Origin: Hemicentrotus pulcherrimus
Taxonomy: Eukaryota; Echinodermata; Echinoidea; Camarodonta; Strongylocentrotidae
Direction of reading: 5' to 3'
Assembly (NCBI GenBank): GCA_003118195.1
Contig: BEXV01000241.1
Span: 166,330-219,739 of the forward strand
Length of the DNA stretch: 53,410 nt
Under the pieces are notes generated by a model. That model was not told the DNA's origin. It did not search any database and saw only the letters and a program-made list of their open reading frames with translations. Position numbers and translations under genes: made by a program. Below are positions 41,801 through 52,437 of this stretch, one piece after another (the first letter of the stretch is position 1; each line of letters starts with the position of its first letter).

Positions 41801-44800
41801 CAAAAGATATTTGTGCATTTATAAAAAGAATTACATTACTAAGTTGTCTTTGATTAATTTAAACTTCAAATATTCATAGCTTTCTTGGATTTATTAAATT
41901 TAACAGTCACCTTTAGAAGTCTGTAAAATGAATATCAAATGAATGACGGTACATTGTTTACTGCCTAATTATGACTAATGACACAATAAATGTGTTTTGT
42001 GCCTTTAAAAATGTTTAATTTATCAACAGAACAATGCAATCTTTATTGTTGTTCAAACACTTTTGTATAGTCCACTCAAAAAAAAGAATTCATTTATTAC
42101 TTGATTGAAATATTGACAAAGTGCCAAGTACAACACTCTTACACAGAATGTATAATCATTTGCATGTTCAATGCTAGTTTACAGCATTCCAGTGATAATT
42201 CAACTCTGTTTACCCAAATCAGTTGTACAATGTGTATTATGGTGGCTTTGTATGTAGTCTCTCATCCAGAAAGGTTTGCCCATAGAAATTGCGAACAATT
42301 GATGACTCCTTTTAAAGAATGTGGAAAATTGATAATACTGAAAAGACTGGACCCAGATTTTCTGGTTAACTGGTTTATGAAGTGTGTTCACAACAATGGG
42401 GATACAGGCATGATTGGAAGAACAAATTGATTACCACTCTAGAGTTTTCTGTATTTCCTAGCTCTGTGGACAAAGTATATACACTAGTTGTGGACTTGTG
42501 GTAACAAAACTTAAAAGGCGCATGTAAATGTAATGTGTCTGTATGTATGTTCATTGATTGTAAAGGTTAGGTCCTCATTTATTACACACATTTTGATAAT
42601 GGGATATTTTGGTAAAATATTAAGAAAGTCGGTAAGATATTTAATAATTACAGTAAAGGATTAACACACATTTACTGTACACATACATAGTTTACAATAC
42701 ATGTGCATGCACTAAAAAGTAATGTACATATTCCCTGTAAGAAGGCAGTTTTTATTTAAAAATCTGCCTAAGAAAGTAAAAGTAATTTGTTTGTTTTTTA
42801 AATTGTGAAACCAGCAGACACACAATACTGGATTTATGTTCATGAAATTGTGTAGTCATGCGTCAATAGTGCTTTTCATGATACACAGGTAGAAGTATTC
42901 TTTTCAAAGATGTCGAACAAATGCTATTCATGAAGCACTTTCATCACTTTAAAAGTGGCTGCTCTAAAATGCGCCAAGTTAGACCTCTCTATATGAAACC
43001 CATAGAAGTTAAGTCTAGACATTTAATGATGTTATAGATTTTAAAATTCTTTATATCCAGAATGCTCTGAATTTCAAATTGTACATTTATGAGCAGAAAG
43101 TGCTGGAAAATTTGAGTCTATTCTAATACGTTGTAGTACATTGTTCCATTCAATGAAGAGTTAAATTTATAATTACTATTTTCGTGTACGAATTGGCAAT
43201 TTCTTGTTCATTTTTTAACATTTCATTTCATATATAGATTTTGAATTTTTTGAACATGAAAGAGTTAAAAATACAAATCAAATTATTGCCAATTTGGGGA
43301 GGAAAAGCTGATTCATGCAGACCTTTTGTAAACCATGAACTTGACTGAAAATCTGGGGTCATTTGCATTATACCATGTGCTAACTACAAACTAACTAGTC
43401 TATTCCATATACATATATCTACATGATATTGACATTGATAGAGTGAGTCATAATGGAAGGCTCCTACATTTTGCAAGATAGAACGAGGAAGGGTTGAAAA
43501 GCAATATTTTGTCATCAGGTTTCAACCATGATAGAATCCACTTGAACTTGATTGAGATTATCACCTTCTGTGGAAAGCTAATCATCTGAACACACAAACC
43601 ACAGCTGTGGTTTACACATTATAGATACACTGTACATGTACATATACACATGCATATGCTCAAAGAATACAAATTTACTCCTTTTATGAAAATATTAATC
43701 CTTTTTTTGTGTGTTTGTGTGTGTGTGGGTGTGTGTTTAAAAGTTGCATACAAATTCCCTGTTCATAGACGAATACTATTATTTTCCTGAAATGCATGAG
43801 TAATTATAATGGTCTTTAGTAGGGCTCATTAGGGATATTGTAAATGGTTACTGCAAGGTATACTTGAAGTTCAAAGTAGTATTTTGTACAGATGATTCAG
43901 TCTACTATCTTTAGGGGTTATTATGAGAAGGAAGGAAGAATGAATGGTGTGTATATAGGGGATGGGTCAGGGAAGACGTGCCAACTCCTCATATTCCCCT
44001 ATAAATATTAAGATGGATTGGTATTAAAGATCTGGAAGCCCTAAGTTATAAGGCATAGCTCAAGTACTAATTAAAGAAGGAAGGGGACATATCAAATACA
44101 GTATTCAGAATCACACATGATCATAGAGAGTCTATAAAATATCCTATTAGAATCTTCTCTTCCCTCCTCTTCTCCAGATCATGTTTAGCTTTACAGCTCT
44201 GCACAACAATGCAGAGAAACAAATAATGGTCTTTATGCACACTCCTATTCAGGTTATGGGAGTGTGTGGGTGTGTACCATGCCAGGGTCAACTCGTGATA
44301 GGTTAAGTTTTGTTTCATTTTATAGTTTCAAATGCCAATCGAATGGTCATCACATTAATTGAAGAACCTTTGTCTAAAAGTTCAGACTCTTTCTTGCTTG
44401 AAAATTATTATACAAAATGGCTGAACACTTGAAGTAAAGGCTACCCTATTTTGTTTCCCCCTTAGTCTTATCCAAAGCAGGCTGTGAAGTATCAAAAGCA
44501 AGAATAGCCCTTTTAGTCTTCATCTAGACTTACTAATGAGTATCACATGTTATAATAAATGTGTTTGGATTTTGCAGACTATAAAGGGGTTGGCATTGAA
44601 GAAGGGACAAAATCCCTGTTTCCCACTATTTTACTCAAAAATAATGCTGGTGATTCATGATTTGGTCAATACTGTTTTTTCCCTATTTCCTTTTAATTCC
44701 CCAGTTGATTAATTTCCTAAGTTTAAATTCAATAGATTGTGATTTTTAGGAAACTGTCATTTTCATAATGCATTTGTTAAAGGTGTAGGGCCTACATTGT

Positions 44801-47800
44801 AGATGTGCATGTATATGATGATGTAGACTTTGCCTACTGTAAGCAATATATATACCTATATAGAAAATTCCTTCTTCAGTTTTATATTTCACATACTGTA
44901 GTTATGTTATTTATTTAAAAAGTATAGATACTAAAAAAAAAAAAAAAAAGAAAGAAAAATACCCCCCCCCCCAAAAAAAAAGGGGGAAAAAAAGGAACCC
45001 GGTAATGCCTCAACCGTATAGGCTTATACAGTTAGTAACAGTGTAAATGTACATAATTTGTGGTGCAACACTTTTCTGCACTTGCATACATAATGTTCGC
45101 CTTACCGACTATTGTGTACATGCAGAAAGTGAAACAGCTCTTAAATTAAAGGGGCCATTCACAGGTTCTACACATTATTATGGCACTGTGCTTTTTGCAT
45201 GGCCACTGTCCATAGGCTCACATACATTTATATATGTACTGTACATGTAATTGACAATGGTGTAAATATAGAGCATGTCTATGAAATGTTTTAAACGTAT
45301 AGTTAAAGGATTATATTTTTCTTTTGCACGATAGGTGAGACTGGTCTTGGCAAGTCAACGTTAATGGACACCTTGTTAAACACAGAGTTTGAGAATGTAC
45401 AAGCAACCCATACACTGCCCGGAGTAGAACTCAAGGCTAATACATATGGTAAGAGGAAATGTTTGTCACATTGATCAATCAAATTATTAAAGCTATACTG
45501 TACTAGAAGCTCTACCATCATGACATCGGAGGTCAGCCGCAGCAGTATGGTCTCGTGGTTTGTTCTTGCATCAAGTCCTAGGTCTGCAAAGTGGGAATTA
45601 AGTATTGGGTTACGTACTTTAAGCAAGATGACCATGAGATGGGGCTGTGCAATAAACAGTTCACTAGGGCAGAAAGTTTGTCAGTTCTGTATCGCTTTAA
45701 AAGACACAGTATTGGTTCCAGTGATACAAGCTGTAGTATTATAGACTAAAGTCTAATTGCATGTTTGTCATCAAAGTCAAACCTTTGGCTGTGATGATGA
45801 TAAATTCATCTCTTATTCATAATGATAATGATAATAATAGCTAGTTCTTATATAGCGCTTTTCAGGACCAAAGGTCCTCTAAAAGCGCTTTACAGATATA
45901 TATATTATTACCCCGGTCATAGGATTCAGGCTTACCCGCAATCATTGTATGCACGTTCTCCACTCCCTGGGGAGCATTCCAGCCAGGTGTCATTTTACAA
46001 GCGCACACTTGCTAATCTAAGCACATTAGCTTTCGCATCCTACCGAGTACCCATTTAACACCTGGGTGGAGAGTGTCTTAAACCTCTCAATATATACTTG
46101 GATATGATTTATTATGTATTACTTCTGTAAGGGTTGGATCAGGGTGTACATATGATGTAATATTACTCAAGGGATGTGGCATTACTATGAGATTTGATTG
46201 AATTGAATATTGTTATCTAGATTCCATTTGATATGCTCTATACATGTAAATGGCCTCATGTACACGAATGCAGGAAGTTCATGTCTAACACTTTTTTCCT
46301 TCCAGTTGTTTATATTTGAATTCCTGTTTCCTTGCCAGGTATATTTTGGAACTTGTCAAAGGTGAATGTGTGCTTCATGATGTGTTGTGTCATGAATGCA
46401 GACATTAACTAAGTACCTACAAAGGAAGGAAACTGGAGAAGATAATGGCATGTTTATTGCTGCTCTATACAAAGAATCATTGTCAAGTTATCATTTCCAT
46501 TCAATGATAAAGGGGGAAATAAAATCAGTTCCAGTACTTTATTCCCTGCGCTACTTATGATTTTATTCAATGTGGGCACAAATGATATACGTAGAGTTAA
46601 GATGATATATTCTTCTGCCCCTTCCCCTCCCCCACCCCCCGTAAGAGGAAAAAAAAGGTCCTGTATAAAATAGTGAAATTCTTCATCTTGTATTTATGAA
46701 ATATGTATATTGTATACAATGCTAAAGATATTGAATAGTTCTGATCCATTCCTATGCATGCTCTAGTCATTTAAAGATGATTTGTTTATCTTGTCCTTAC
46801 AGAGCTGCAGGAGTCTACCGTTAGACTGAAGCTGACCATTGTTAATACTGTTGGGTTAGGTGATCAGATTAACAAGGATGAAAGGTAGGGCATCAATCTT
46901 TTCTTGACAGTTTACAAACATAACATTTAAAAATGACAAATCACAGGTAAAAATAACAAGAACCAAGCAGTAGTGTACCAGAATAGATTTTGTTGTTGGA
47001 ATGTATCTTTCATAAAGATAAGTTAAACACGAATGATTTTTACTTTATTATCTAATTTTAGTAATGTTATCATTTATTATGAAGGTACATTTCAATTGGT
47101 GATTTAAAAAGAGATTAAGTTTTCACACTTGATATGCATGCAAAGATAATAGGTTCTTGTTGCATCACATTCATACTTCCCATATTGCCAATTCTTCTCA
47201 CAATCACAAACATGCCCAGTACCACTTTTACTTTCTGCTTCCTTCATGGCTGTTTGATGACAAGGGCTGTATACAAAGTTGTTTGAATCAATGCACAGTG
47301 ATCGCTCAATCAAATATTATCTGCACTACATATGAGGGTGCCACAATGCCACACGATTCATGTATACACGTGGATACAAAATCCATTCCAAAGACTAATT
47401 TAGACCTAAAATCCAGCAACACTAAAATCATGCATGAGGAATGGATATATTAATTGTAATTATGAATACTACAGCTGCACTTTTCAAAAACGAAAAAAAT
47501 ATTCTTTTGAACAAAAAAAGACATTAACACATACCGTTTCCAATTTCTCCTTTATTACCCTCAGTTACAAGTCCATAGTGGAGTACATTGACAGTCAGTT
47601 TGAGAACTACCTCCAGGAGGAACTGAAGATCAAACGAGCATTTCATATGTATCATGATACTCGTATCCATGCATGTCTCTACTTTATTGCTCCTACAGGT
47701 CATTCTCTCAAATCACTTGACTTGGTGACCATGAAGAAGCTTGATAGTAAGGTCAACATCATCCCTGTCATCGCTAAGGCTGATACCGTCTCAAAGAGTG

Positions 47801-50800
47801 AACTTCATCGCTTCAAAATCAAGGTCAGTATTAAAAGTCTGTAATTCAGTTTTAAAACATATAAAGCATTACAATGTATTGAATATGGTTTGAAATATAA
47901 TATAAGCACTGTTGTGATTATGTCATAATTTTGATTTGTTTTCTTCAAAGCTATATATGAACAGTAGGATATAGGGTAAATAAAGCTAAAATATGAAATA
48001 AACTTTTGTGGCAAAATTTCAGCAACTATATGCTTATTTTTTGTGATATCCCATTAGCTGTTTAGAACACAAAGCCTTTTGTATACAATTTTATGTATGT
48101 ATTTGTTTTTCTCTCTTCGTTTTGTTTTTATTAAAATCTTCTTTTATCAAAGCATCTTTGTTCATTGTACATACTGATTTATTCTCACTGTCTTATACCC
48201 CTTAGATCATGAGTGAGCTTGTGAGCAATGGAGTACAAATCTACCAATTCCCTACTGATGATGAAACCGTAGCAGATCTGAACTCAACGATGAATGTAAG
48301 ATATACGGCTAGATGAGTAGATCTTAAAAGGGAAAAAGACTTGTATAAATTTCCATTCATCTCCTACAACCTTTTCATTTCACATTGTAATTTAGAAGAA
48401 TTAGAGTTAAAAAAATGAAAGTGTATTGAAACAAACTCTTGTACTCTTTTCATTCAGTAATTTCTATTGAGATCCAGTTACAGTCAACATAGATATGAAA
48501 CATGATTATATTGGATAAAAAATGGTATGGATTTTGTTGTGATATTATATTGTGAAACATGATTTTGCTGCTGATGCGATTGCTTTTAAAGATGTCTATT
48601 TATCAGATGATCTTTAAAGGTTAGGTAAACATTATCCATGTCGTTGTGTATAAATTCATAAGTTTGCGATTTAACCATGTGGGTTTAGTCCGAAAAGTCT
48701 CCCGCATGGTGAAACTGCAAACTTCAGAATTTATGTTTATTGATGTAGGTGATCTTACATGTGCTCTGATAACATTCATCACAGATCTAAGGTTCAGCTT
48801 GGGGTTACAATTTTAGGTGATGATAAAAGATGAGGATACTGACAGGTATAGTGTTAGTCCAGGATTGATGTTAGGAATTTGGTTGGTGTTGAAATAGACT
48901 GAGGAGAGTACATGTAATAAGAAACAAATTTGTTGAAAGTCTGTACTCATTTGCTTGGTGATTAAAGTCAGTTTTATTCTAGACATTTCTTTTTTAACTC
49001 TGCTTGGGTCTAATTTCATCCTATGTATTAACTTTACCTCTCATCTTGTCTTTCTCTCCTTCAATTTTCCTTCTTCGTCCCCCCCTCTCTCTCTCTCTCT
49101 CTCTCTGTCTCCCTCTCTATATATCTCCCTCTCTTGTTTCTCTCTGACTCAGCTGTAGCTGTATAATATATCCCACTTGTTCTTGTACATGCAATAGTAT
49201 ACAATGCAATTTATTTTATTCTAAGGGGTCGAATTCACAAGATCTTTAAGTAGATCTTTAATCTGATCCCCACTCAATTTATGTTATTTGAGTTGTCATC
49301 TACTGATTTTGTTAGGTCCATCTTTTTATATTTGTTATACATGTATGAGTGTACTCGCAATTCTATGTGTCTGTTTTTTTATATTGAATGAATAAATTAT
49401 TTGAATTTTTGAATTTGAAATTTGAAACTACTTTTCATTCAGTGTTGTGTAGACTAATGATTTCTATCTTATTTCAGGGCCATCTTCCATTTGCTGTAGT
49501 AGGAAGTACAGAGGAGGTTAAGATGGGTAATAAGATGGTGAGAGCAAGGCAGTACCCCTGGGGTATTGTACAAGGTACGTCACTCATATTCAGTGCTCAA
49601 ATAGTTGTTGTGCAAGCATTATTAGTTTCATGTTGCTTTGGACATATTTTGTCTTATAGTGAATCTTTGAATCTCATTCATAGGAATAATAAGAGTTATA
49701 ACAGAAAAGAGTGATCTTGAACATCATATATCTTAAATGAAAACATCTTTGAGAAAGACATGTACTTGAAATCCACTGTTTGATAGGACAATACAGTATT
49801 AAACAAGGAAAGCATGCATGCAGGGGAATTAAAATAGTATCTAGTGATCTTTGTATATTTCACATTTCATTTGATTGATACCTGACTGAAAAAGAAATGA
49901 TCATTACAACCATCTACAATTGAGAGTATTATTTTTGTTTGTTTAGAACTCTTACATTTAGGGAGGGGGAAGGGGAATGCCAAAAGTGTCTATGGACATT
50001 GTTATATCTCTTTGATGTTATTGATTTGTAATGATAGAAATGATCGTTTTCATTTCTTGTATACAGTTGAGAATGAGAACCATTGTGACTTTGTAAAGCT
50101 TCGTGAGATGTTGATAAGAACTAACATGGAGGATCTGATTGAGCAGACACATACCCGTCACTATGAGCTCTACAGACGGTGTAAGCTAGAGGAGATGGGC
50201 TTTGTAGATACTGCTGCTGATAATAAACCAATGAGGTAGGTAAACCTTTCATACAACATTCTAGGTTAAAGATCAGACCTACTTGCTAGATTGGTAAGGT
50301 GAATATTTAGTGATCCATGCACTTACAAATTTCTGTATGTTTTTGAATTTTTTTACATATTTCATTATATTGTGTATTAACCGCACCCCCGATTATGACC
50401 TATAAAAATAAGATCCCCCAAAAAATAAAAAAATAAAATTTCGACGACGGCGGGATTCGAACTTTTGCGGGCAGTAGTAGTATAGGACCCGAAACCAGCG
50501 CCATAGATTGCGCGGCCATCCCGCACCGATGCCATAACCTGCAGTTTTTTGTAATGTATACATTGAAATGGATTGAAAATGGCAACTTCGCGTGCTGGAT
50601 GGTTCGCGGCAGGTGCATTAAACGGCCCCTTCTTTTACTTTTCCTTTTGCAATGCATTGGCACGAACTTAGATCAAGATCTATCGGCAGATGTTCTTTTT
50701 GGAAGATTATTTGCGTCTTCATGTCAACAATGCAAGACAAAATTGTCAGTAAAATGTGTGGAAAATGTCCTGTACCATAGTGGTATAGTTATTGTACCAT

Positions 50801-52437
50801 TGGTAGTCCCATATGTTCAAATTCGTGCTGGTTTTGACTTACTTTTTGTTATGTTTTTTGGGTGCAACGTGTATAAACCGCACCCCCGACTTTGACATTT
50901 TTTCGGCGGCAAAAAGGTGCGGTATATACACCATTAATTACGGTATGTATCATATATAAGCTAGGGCACTGCCTTGCATCTACAGTGAGTATGCAGTTCA
51001 CTTTCATAAGACACAGAGTTATACTAAATATGAAATATAATGTAATTATAATAGATATCAAGAGATATTGCATTTAAATATAATTTCAGTAGATATTAAA
51101 CCAACGTGTTGAATAGACAGGTCAAAGCATGAGTATGCACTGGCATAGGGTGCGCATGGAACCCAAGTCCTACGTGGCTTACATTGCACAGGGTTTTTAT
51201 CCTTTATTTTCTTCATACTCTATTAAAAAAATAATATTAACCTATTCATTGACAGGTTGATTTTACACTTTCAAGCTGTACAATGATTGAGAGGTAAGGA
51301 TGGTGGAGTAATTAAATCTTTAAATCTGTTAATATTCCTATCCCAGCTTACAGCAGACATACGAGTTGAAGAGAGAGGAGCACGTCAAGGCACTTCAGGT
51401 CAAAGAAGATAAGATGAGACAAGTGTTTGTAGAACGTGTCAAGGTCAAGGAAGCACAACTCAAGACTATGGAGAAAGAGGTAAGTCAAACAACCCGCATG
51501 GCTTTTTCAGATATGAAGTGGGAAACTGCAACGTTTTGTTGCTTACAACGTGTAAATGGATGTTAACTGCGCGCAACAAAGGTCCTACTCATATGCACTG
51601 GGCTCTATGTTAAAATATACCAAAATGTTAAAGTGTTGTACGCTTCTTTCATTAAAAATTTGCTGCTGTTTATCGCTTTACATCTCAATGAGGCTTTAAA
51701 ATAACTTATCAAATTTATCATCATTTCAAAGGTTACCTTGAATATAACTTACTTTCGTAGTATAGGTTTAATACAAAACCTGGGAATAATCACATGTTTA
51801 GGGGAGGGTGTATTTTCTACATTTTGGTACAGATATTCTGATAAATGTAATTTTTTTTTTTGTGTAGATAGAACATATGAAAACTATATTTGCTTGACTG
51901 GTCTTGCTAGATGTAGTTGTAAAGTGAGTGTACCTTTTAAAACCCTGNCGATAAACATAGTTTTTTTGTTTGTACATAGAATAGATAAAAAACTATCTTT
52001 GCTGCATGGTCTGCTGGATAAAGCTGTAAAGTGAGGCTACCTTTTAAAATCCTGATCATGATAATGAATATCACTAATGTCCATGCCAATAAGCTAAAGT
52101 TGGGTTAACTTTCTACATAAAATGAGTTCAGAACAAAGTGTAACTCTGATTCTAAACAATAGCCAGACACTCTAAACTCATTTGTATGTGGTAAATAGTT
52201 TGGTAAGGTGAAGAAAGAGCTCTGTTTAATACCATCTTTGTCTGTTCTCATTGCTAGCTCCATGAACGGTTTGATAAGGTGAAGAAGGAGTATGCCGATG
52301 AGAAGAAGAAGCTAGATGAACAGCGTCGTCTTCTGAGTGAAGAGATTAACCTGTTCAATCAAAAGAAACAACAAGCTGCTGAAGACGCTGCTCTTCATGC
52401 TTCACAAACACTCCCCGGTAAGGGCAAGAAGAAGTGA
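38773..52437 (+). CDS. SEPTIN6: Septin of the SEPT6/8/10/11 group (10-exon gene)
   Basis: Ten plus-strand exons (38773-38820 inferred, 40130-40271, 45335-45448, 46803-46884, 47565-47823, 48206-48295, 49478-49574, 50067-50235, 51347-51479, 52258-52437) join in phase into 437 residues, the usual septin length. Order: short N-terminus; [17 protein letters not shown]-loop GETGLGKST (64-72); G3 region [10 protein letters not shown] with Asn116 where many septins have Asp; G4 AKAD (199-202); septin unique element with [18 protein letters not shown]-terminal coiled coil from about 330; end GKGKKK. Septins form GTP-binding filaments at membranes, the cytokinetic furrow and the cilium base. Switch I ([14 protein letters not shown]) and NTVG look most like SEPT6, which binds GTP without hydrolysing it. 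The exact vertebrate counterpart is unresolved because invertebrates often have one member for this group. Confidence 0.95.
38821..40129. other. Septin intron 1 (if exon 1 is correct)
   Basis: Contains a GC-rich patch at about 38960-39060 (CTCGCCGCGCCGCTAAT) in otherwise AT-rich sequence, and no convincing coding exon. Confidence 0.35.
40130..40271 (+). CDS. SEPTIN6: Septin exon 2
   Basis: Residues 17-63 plus one base. Acceptor tttttttaag, donor gtgagt. Reads [20 protein letters not shown], then [16 protein letters not shown], then [10 protein letters not shown], typical of the SEPT6 group just before the P-loop. Confidence 0.96.
40397..40515. repeat. Tandem repeat, ~40-base period, three copies
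   Basis: Copies begin about 40397, 40438 and 40478; each contains GTACAGGTTTGA- and CAGGTTTCAATTTTGAT-like text with 5-8 differences. It lies just after septin exon 2. Confidence 0.75.
40980..41599. mobile_element. Foldback element with ~225-base inverted arms
   Basis: The left end CTGCATACATCTCATATTTT (40980 on) and right end AAAATATGAGATGTATGCAG (to 41599) are perfect reverse complements. Similarity continues inward through AAGCTCCACCCCAAAAA, TGTGACATCATCTGT and TAACTTGAGAAAGTG to about 41205 and 41370. The unpaired centre is about 165 bases. No open frame. It lies in septin intron 2. Confidence 0.85.
41600..45334. other. Remainder of septin intron 2
   Basis: AT-rich, with a (TG)n patch near 43710-43737 and a poly-A/poly-C/poly-A/poly-G run at 44934-45000 that looks assembly-prone. 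No exon or complete element is recognised. Confidence 0.4.
45335..45448 (+). CDS. SEPTIN6: Septin exon 3 (P-loop and switch I)
   Basis: Residues 64-101 plus one base. Acceptor cacgatag, donor gtaaga. Completes the G1 P-loop GETGLGKST, then [20 protein letters not shown]. As in SEPT6, the segment lacks the switch I Thr of hydrolysing septins. Confidence 0.97.
45831..46090 (+). mobile_element. SINE-like repeat with shared 3' core
   Basis: Starts with ATAATGATAATGATAATAAT, then TTATATAGCGCTTTTCAGGA and AAAAGCGCTTTACAG, and ends CTGGGGAGCATTCCAGCC, CCCATTTAACACCTGGGTGG. The end matches the SINEs at 17.85 kb and 25.4 kb; the head matches 28.86 kb. It lies in septin intron 3. Confidence 0.6.
46803..46884 (+). 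CDS. SEPTIN6: Septin exon 4 (G3 region)
   Basis: Residues 102-128 plus two bases. Acceptor ccttacag, donor gtaggg. Reads [20 protein letters not shown] then QINKDE. Codon AAT at 46844-46846 gives Asn116 at the G3 Asp position. Confidence 0.96.
46885..47564. other. Septin intron 4
   Basis: AT-rich intron. The open frame reaching into exon 5 from about 47434 is intronic upstream of the acceptor at 47563-47564. Nothing else is seen. Confidence 0.5.
47565..47823 (+). CDS. SEPTIN6: Septin exon 5 (G4 AKAD)
   Basis: Residues 129-215. Acceptor accctcag, donor gtcagt. Contains [50 protein letters not shown] and the guanine-specificity motif AKAD (199-202). Confidence 0.98.
48206..48295 (+). CDS. SEPTIN6: Septin exon 6
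   Basis: Residues 216-245, phase 0 at both ends. Acceptor cccttag, donor gtaaga. Begins [20 protein letters not shown]. Confidence 0.97.
48296..49477. other. Septin intron 6
   Basis: Contains a (CT)n microsatellite at about 49085-49106 in a pyrimidine-rich patch and ends with GAATTTTTGAATTTGAAATT-type low-complexity sequence. No exon is seen. Confidence 0.5.
49478..49574 (+). CDS. SEPTIN6: Septin exon 7
   Basis: Residues 246-277 plus one base. Acceptor atttcag, donor gtacgt. Reads [20 protein letters not shown] then [11 protein letters not shown], entering the septin unique element. Confidence 0.97.
50067..50235 (+). CDS. SEPTIN6: Septin exon 8 (septin unique element)
   Basis: Residues 278-333 plus two bases. 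Acceptor atacag, donor gtaggt. Begins [20 protein letters not shown] and contains [19 protein letters not shown], diagnostic of septins. Confidence 0.98.
50372..50931. mobile_element. Inverted-repeat element carrying a tRNA-Leu-like sequence
   Basis: The left end GTGTATTAACCGCACC (50372-50387) is matched inverted by GGTGCGGTATATACAC (50916-50931). A second direct copy, GTGTATAAACCGCACC (50869-50884), forms a compact 63-base hairpin with the right end. It lies in septin intron 8. Superfamily unknown. Confidence 0.6.
50449..50526 (-). pseudogene. tRNA-Leu-like sequence (pseudogene or SINE head)
   Basis: On the minus strand GCGGGATGGCCGCGCAATCT resembles the D-arm side of class II tRNA-Leu (GGATGGCCGAGCGGTCTAA), followed by GGCGCTGGTTTCGGGTCC, a long variable-arm region and box B AGTTCGAATCCCGCC. 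The T stem and acceptor stem do not pair properly, so this is not a working tRNA. Confidence 0.5.
51347..51479 (+). CDS. SEPTIN6: Septin exon 9 (coiled coil)
   Basis: Residues 334-378. Acceptor tcccag, donor gtaagt. Begins [20 protein letters not shown]; charged coiled coil typical of the SEPT6 group C-terminus. Confidence 0.95.
51839..52054. repeat. Tandem duplication, ~108-base unit, in septin intron 9
   Basis: GATAAATGTAATTTTTTTTT to CTTTTAAAACCCTG (51839-51948) is followed by GATAAACATAGTTTTTTTGT to CTTTTAAAATCCTG (to 52054). Both contain TTGTAAAGTGAG/CTGTAAAGTGAG-like text. An ambiguous base at 51949 marks the junction. Confidence 0.75.
52198..52220 (+). repeat. Intronic echo of septin exon 10
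   Basis: GTTTGGTAAGGTGAAGAAAG matches exon 10 text GTTTGATAAGGTGAAGAAGG (about 52269-52288) with two differences over 20 bases. It lies 38 bases before the exon 10 acceptor. Confidence 0.6.
52258..52437 (+). CDS. SEPTIN6: Septin exon 10 (terminal)
   Basis: Residues 379-437 and TGA at 52435-52437. Acceptor attgctag. Begins [20 protein letters not shown] and ends TLPGKGKKK. The coiled coil is followed by a short basic end, like the Lys-rich ends of SEPT6, 8 and 11. Confidence 0.95.
   Translation, partial: LHERFDKVKKEYADEKKKLDEQRRLLSEEINLFNQKKQQAAEDAALHASQTLPGKGKKK

Noticed and set aside
45303..45635. 110-codon minus-strand frame over septin exon 3
   Set aside because: Antisense to a well-supported septin exon and without homology.
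50449..50526. Functional tRNA-Leu gene
   Set aside because: T and acceptor stems do not pair and the anticodon stem is degenerate; kept only as tRNA-like.
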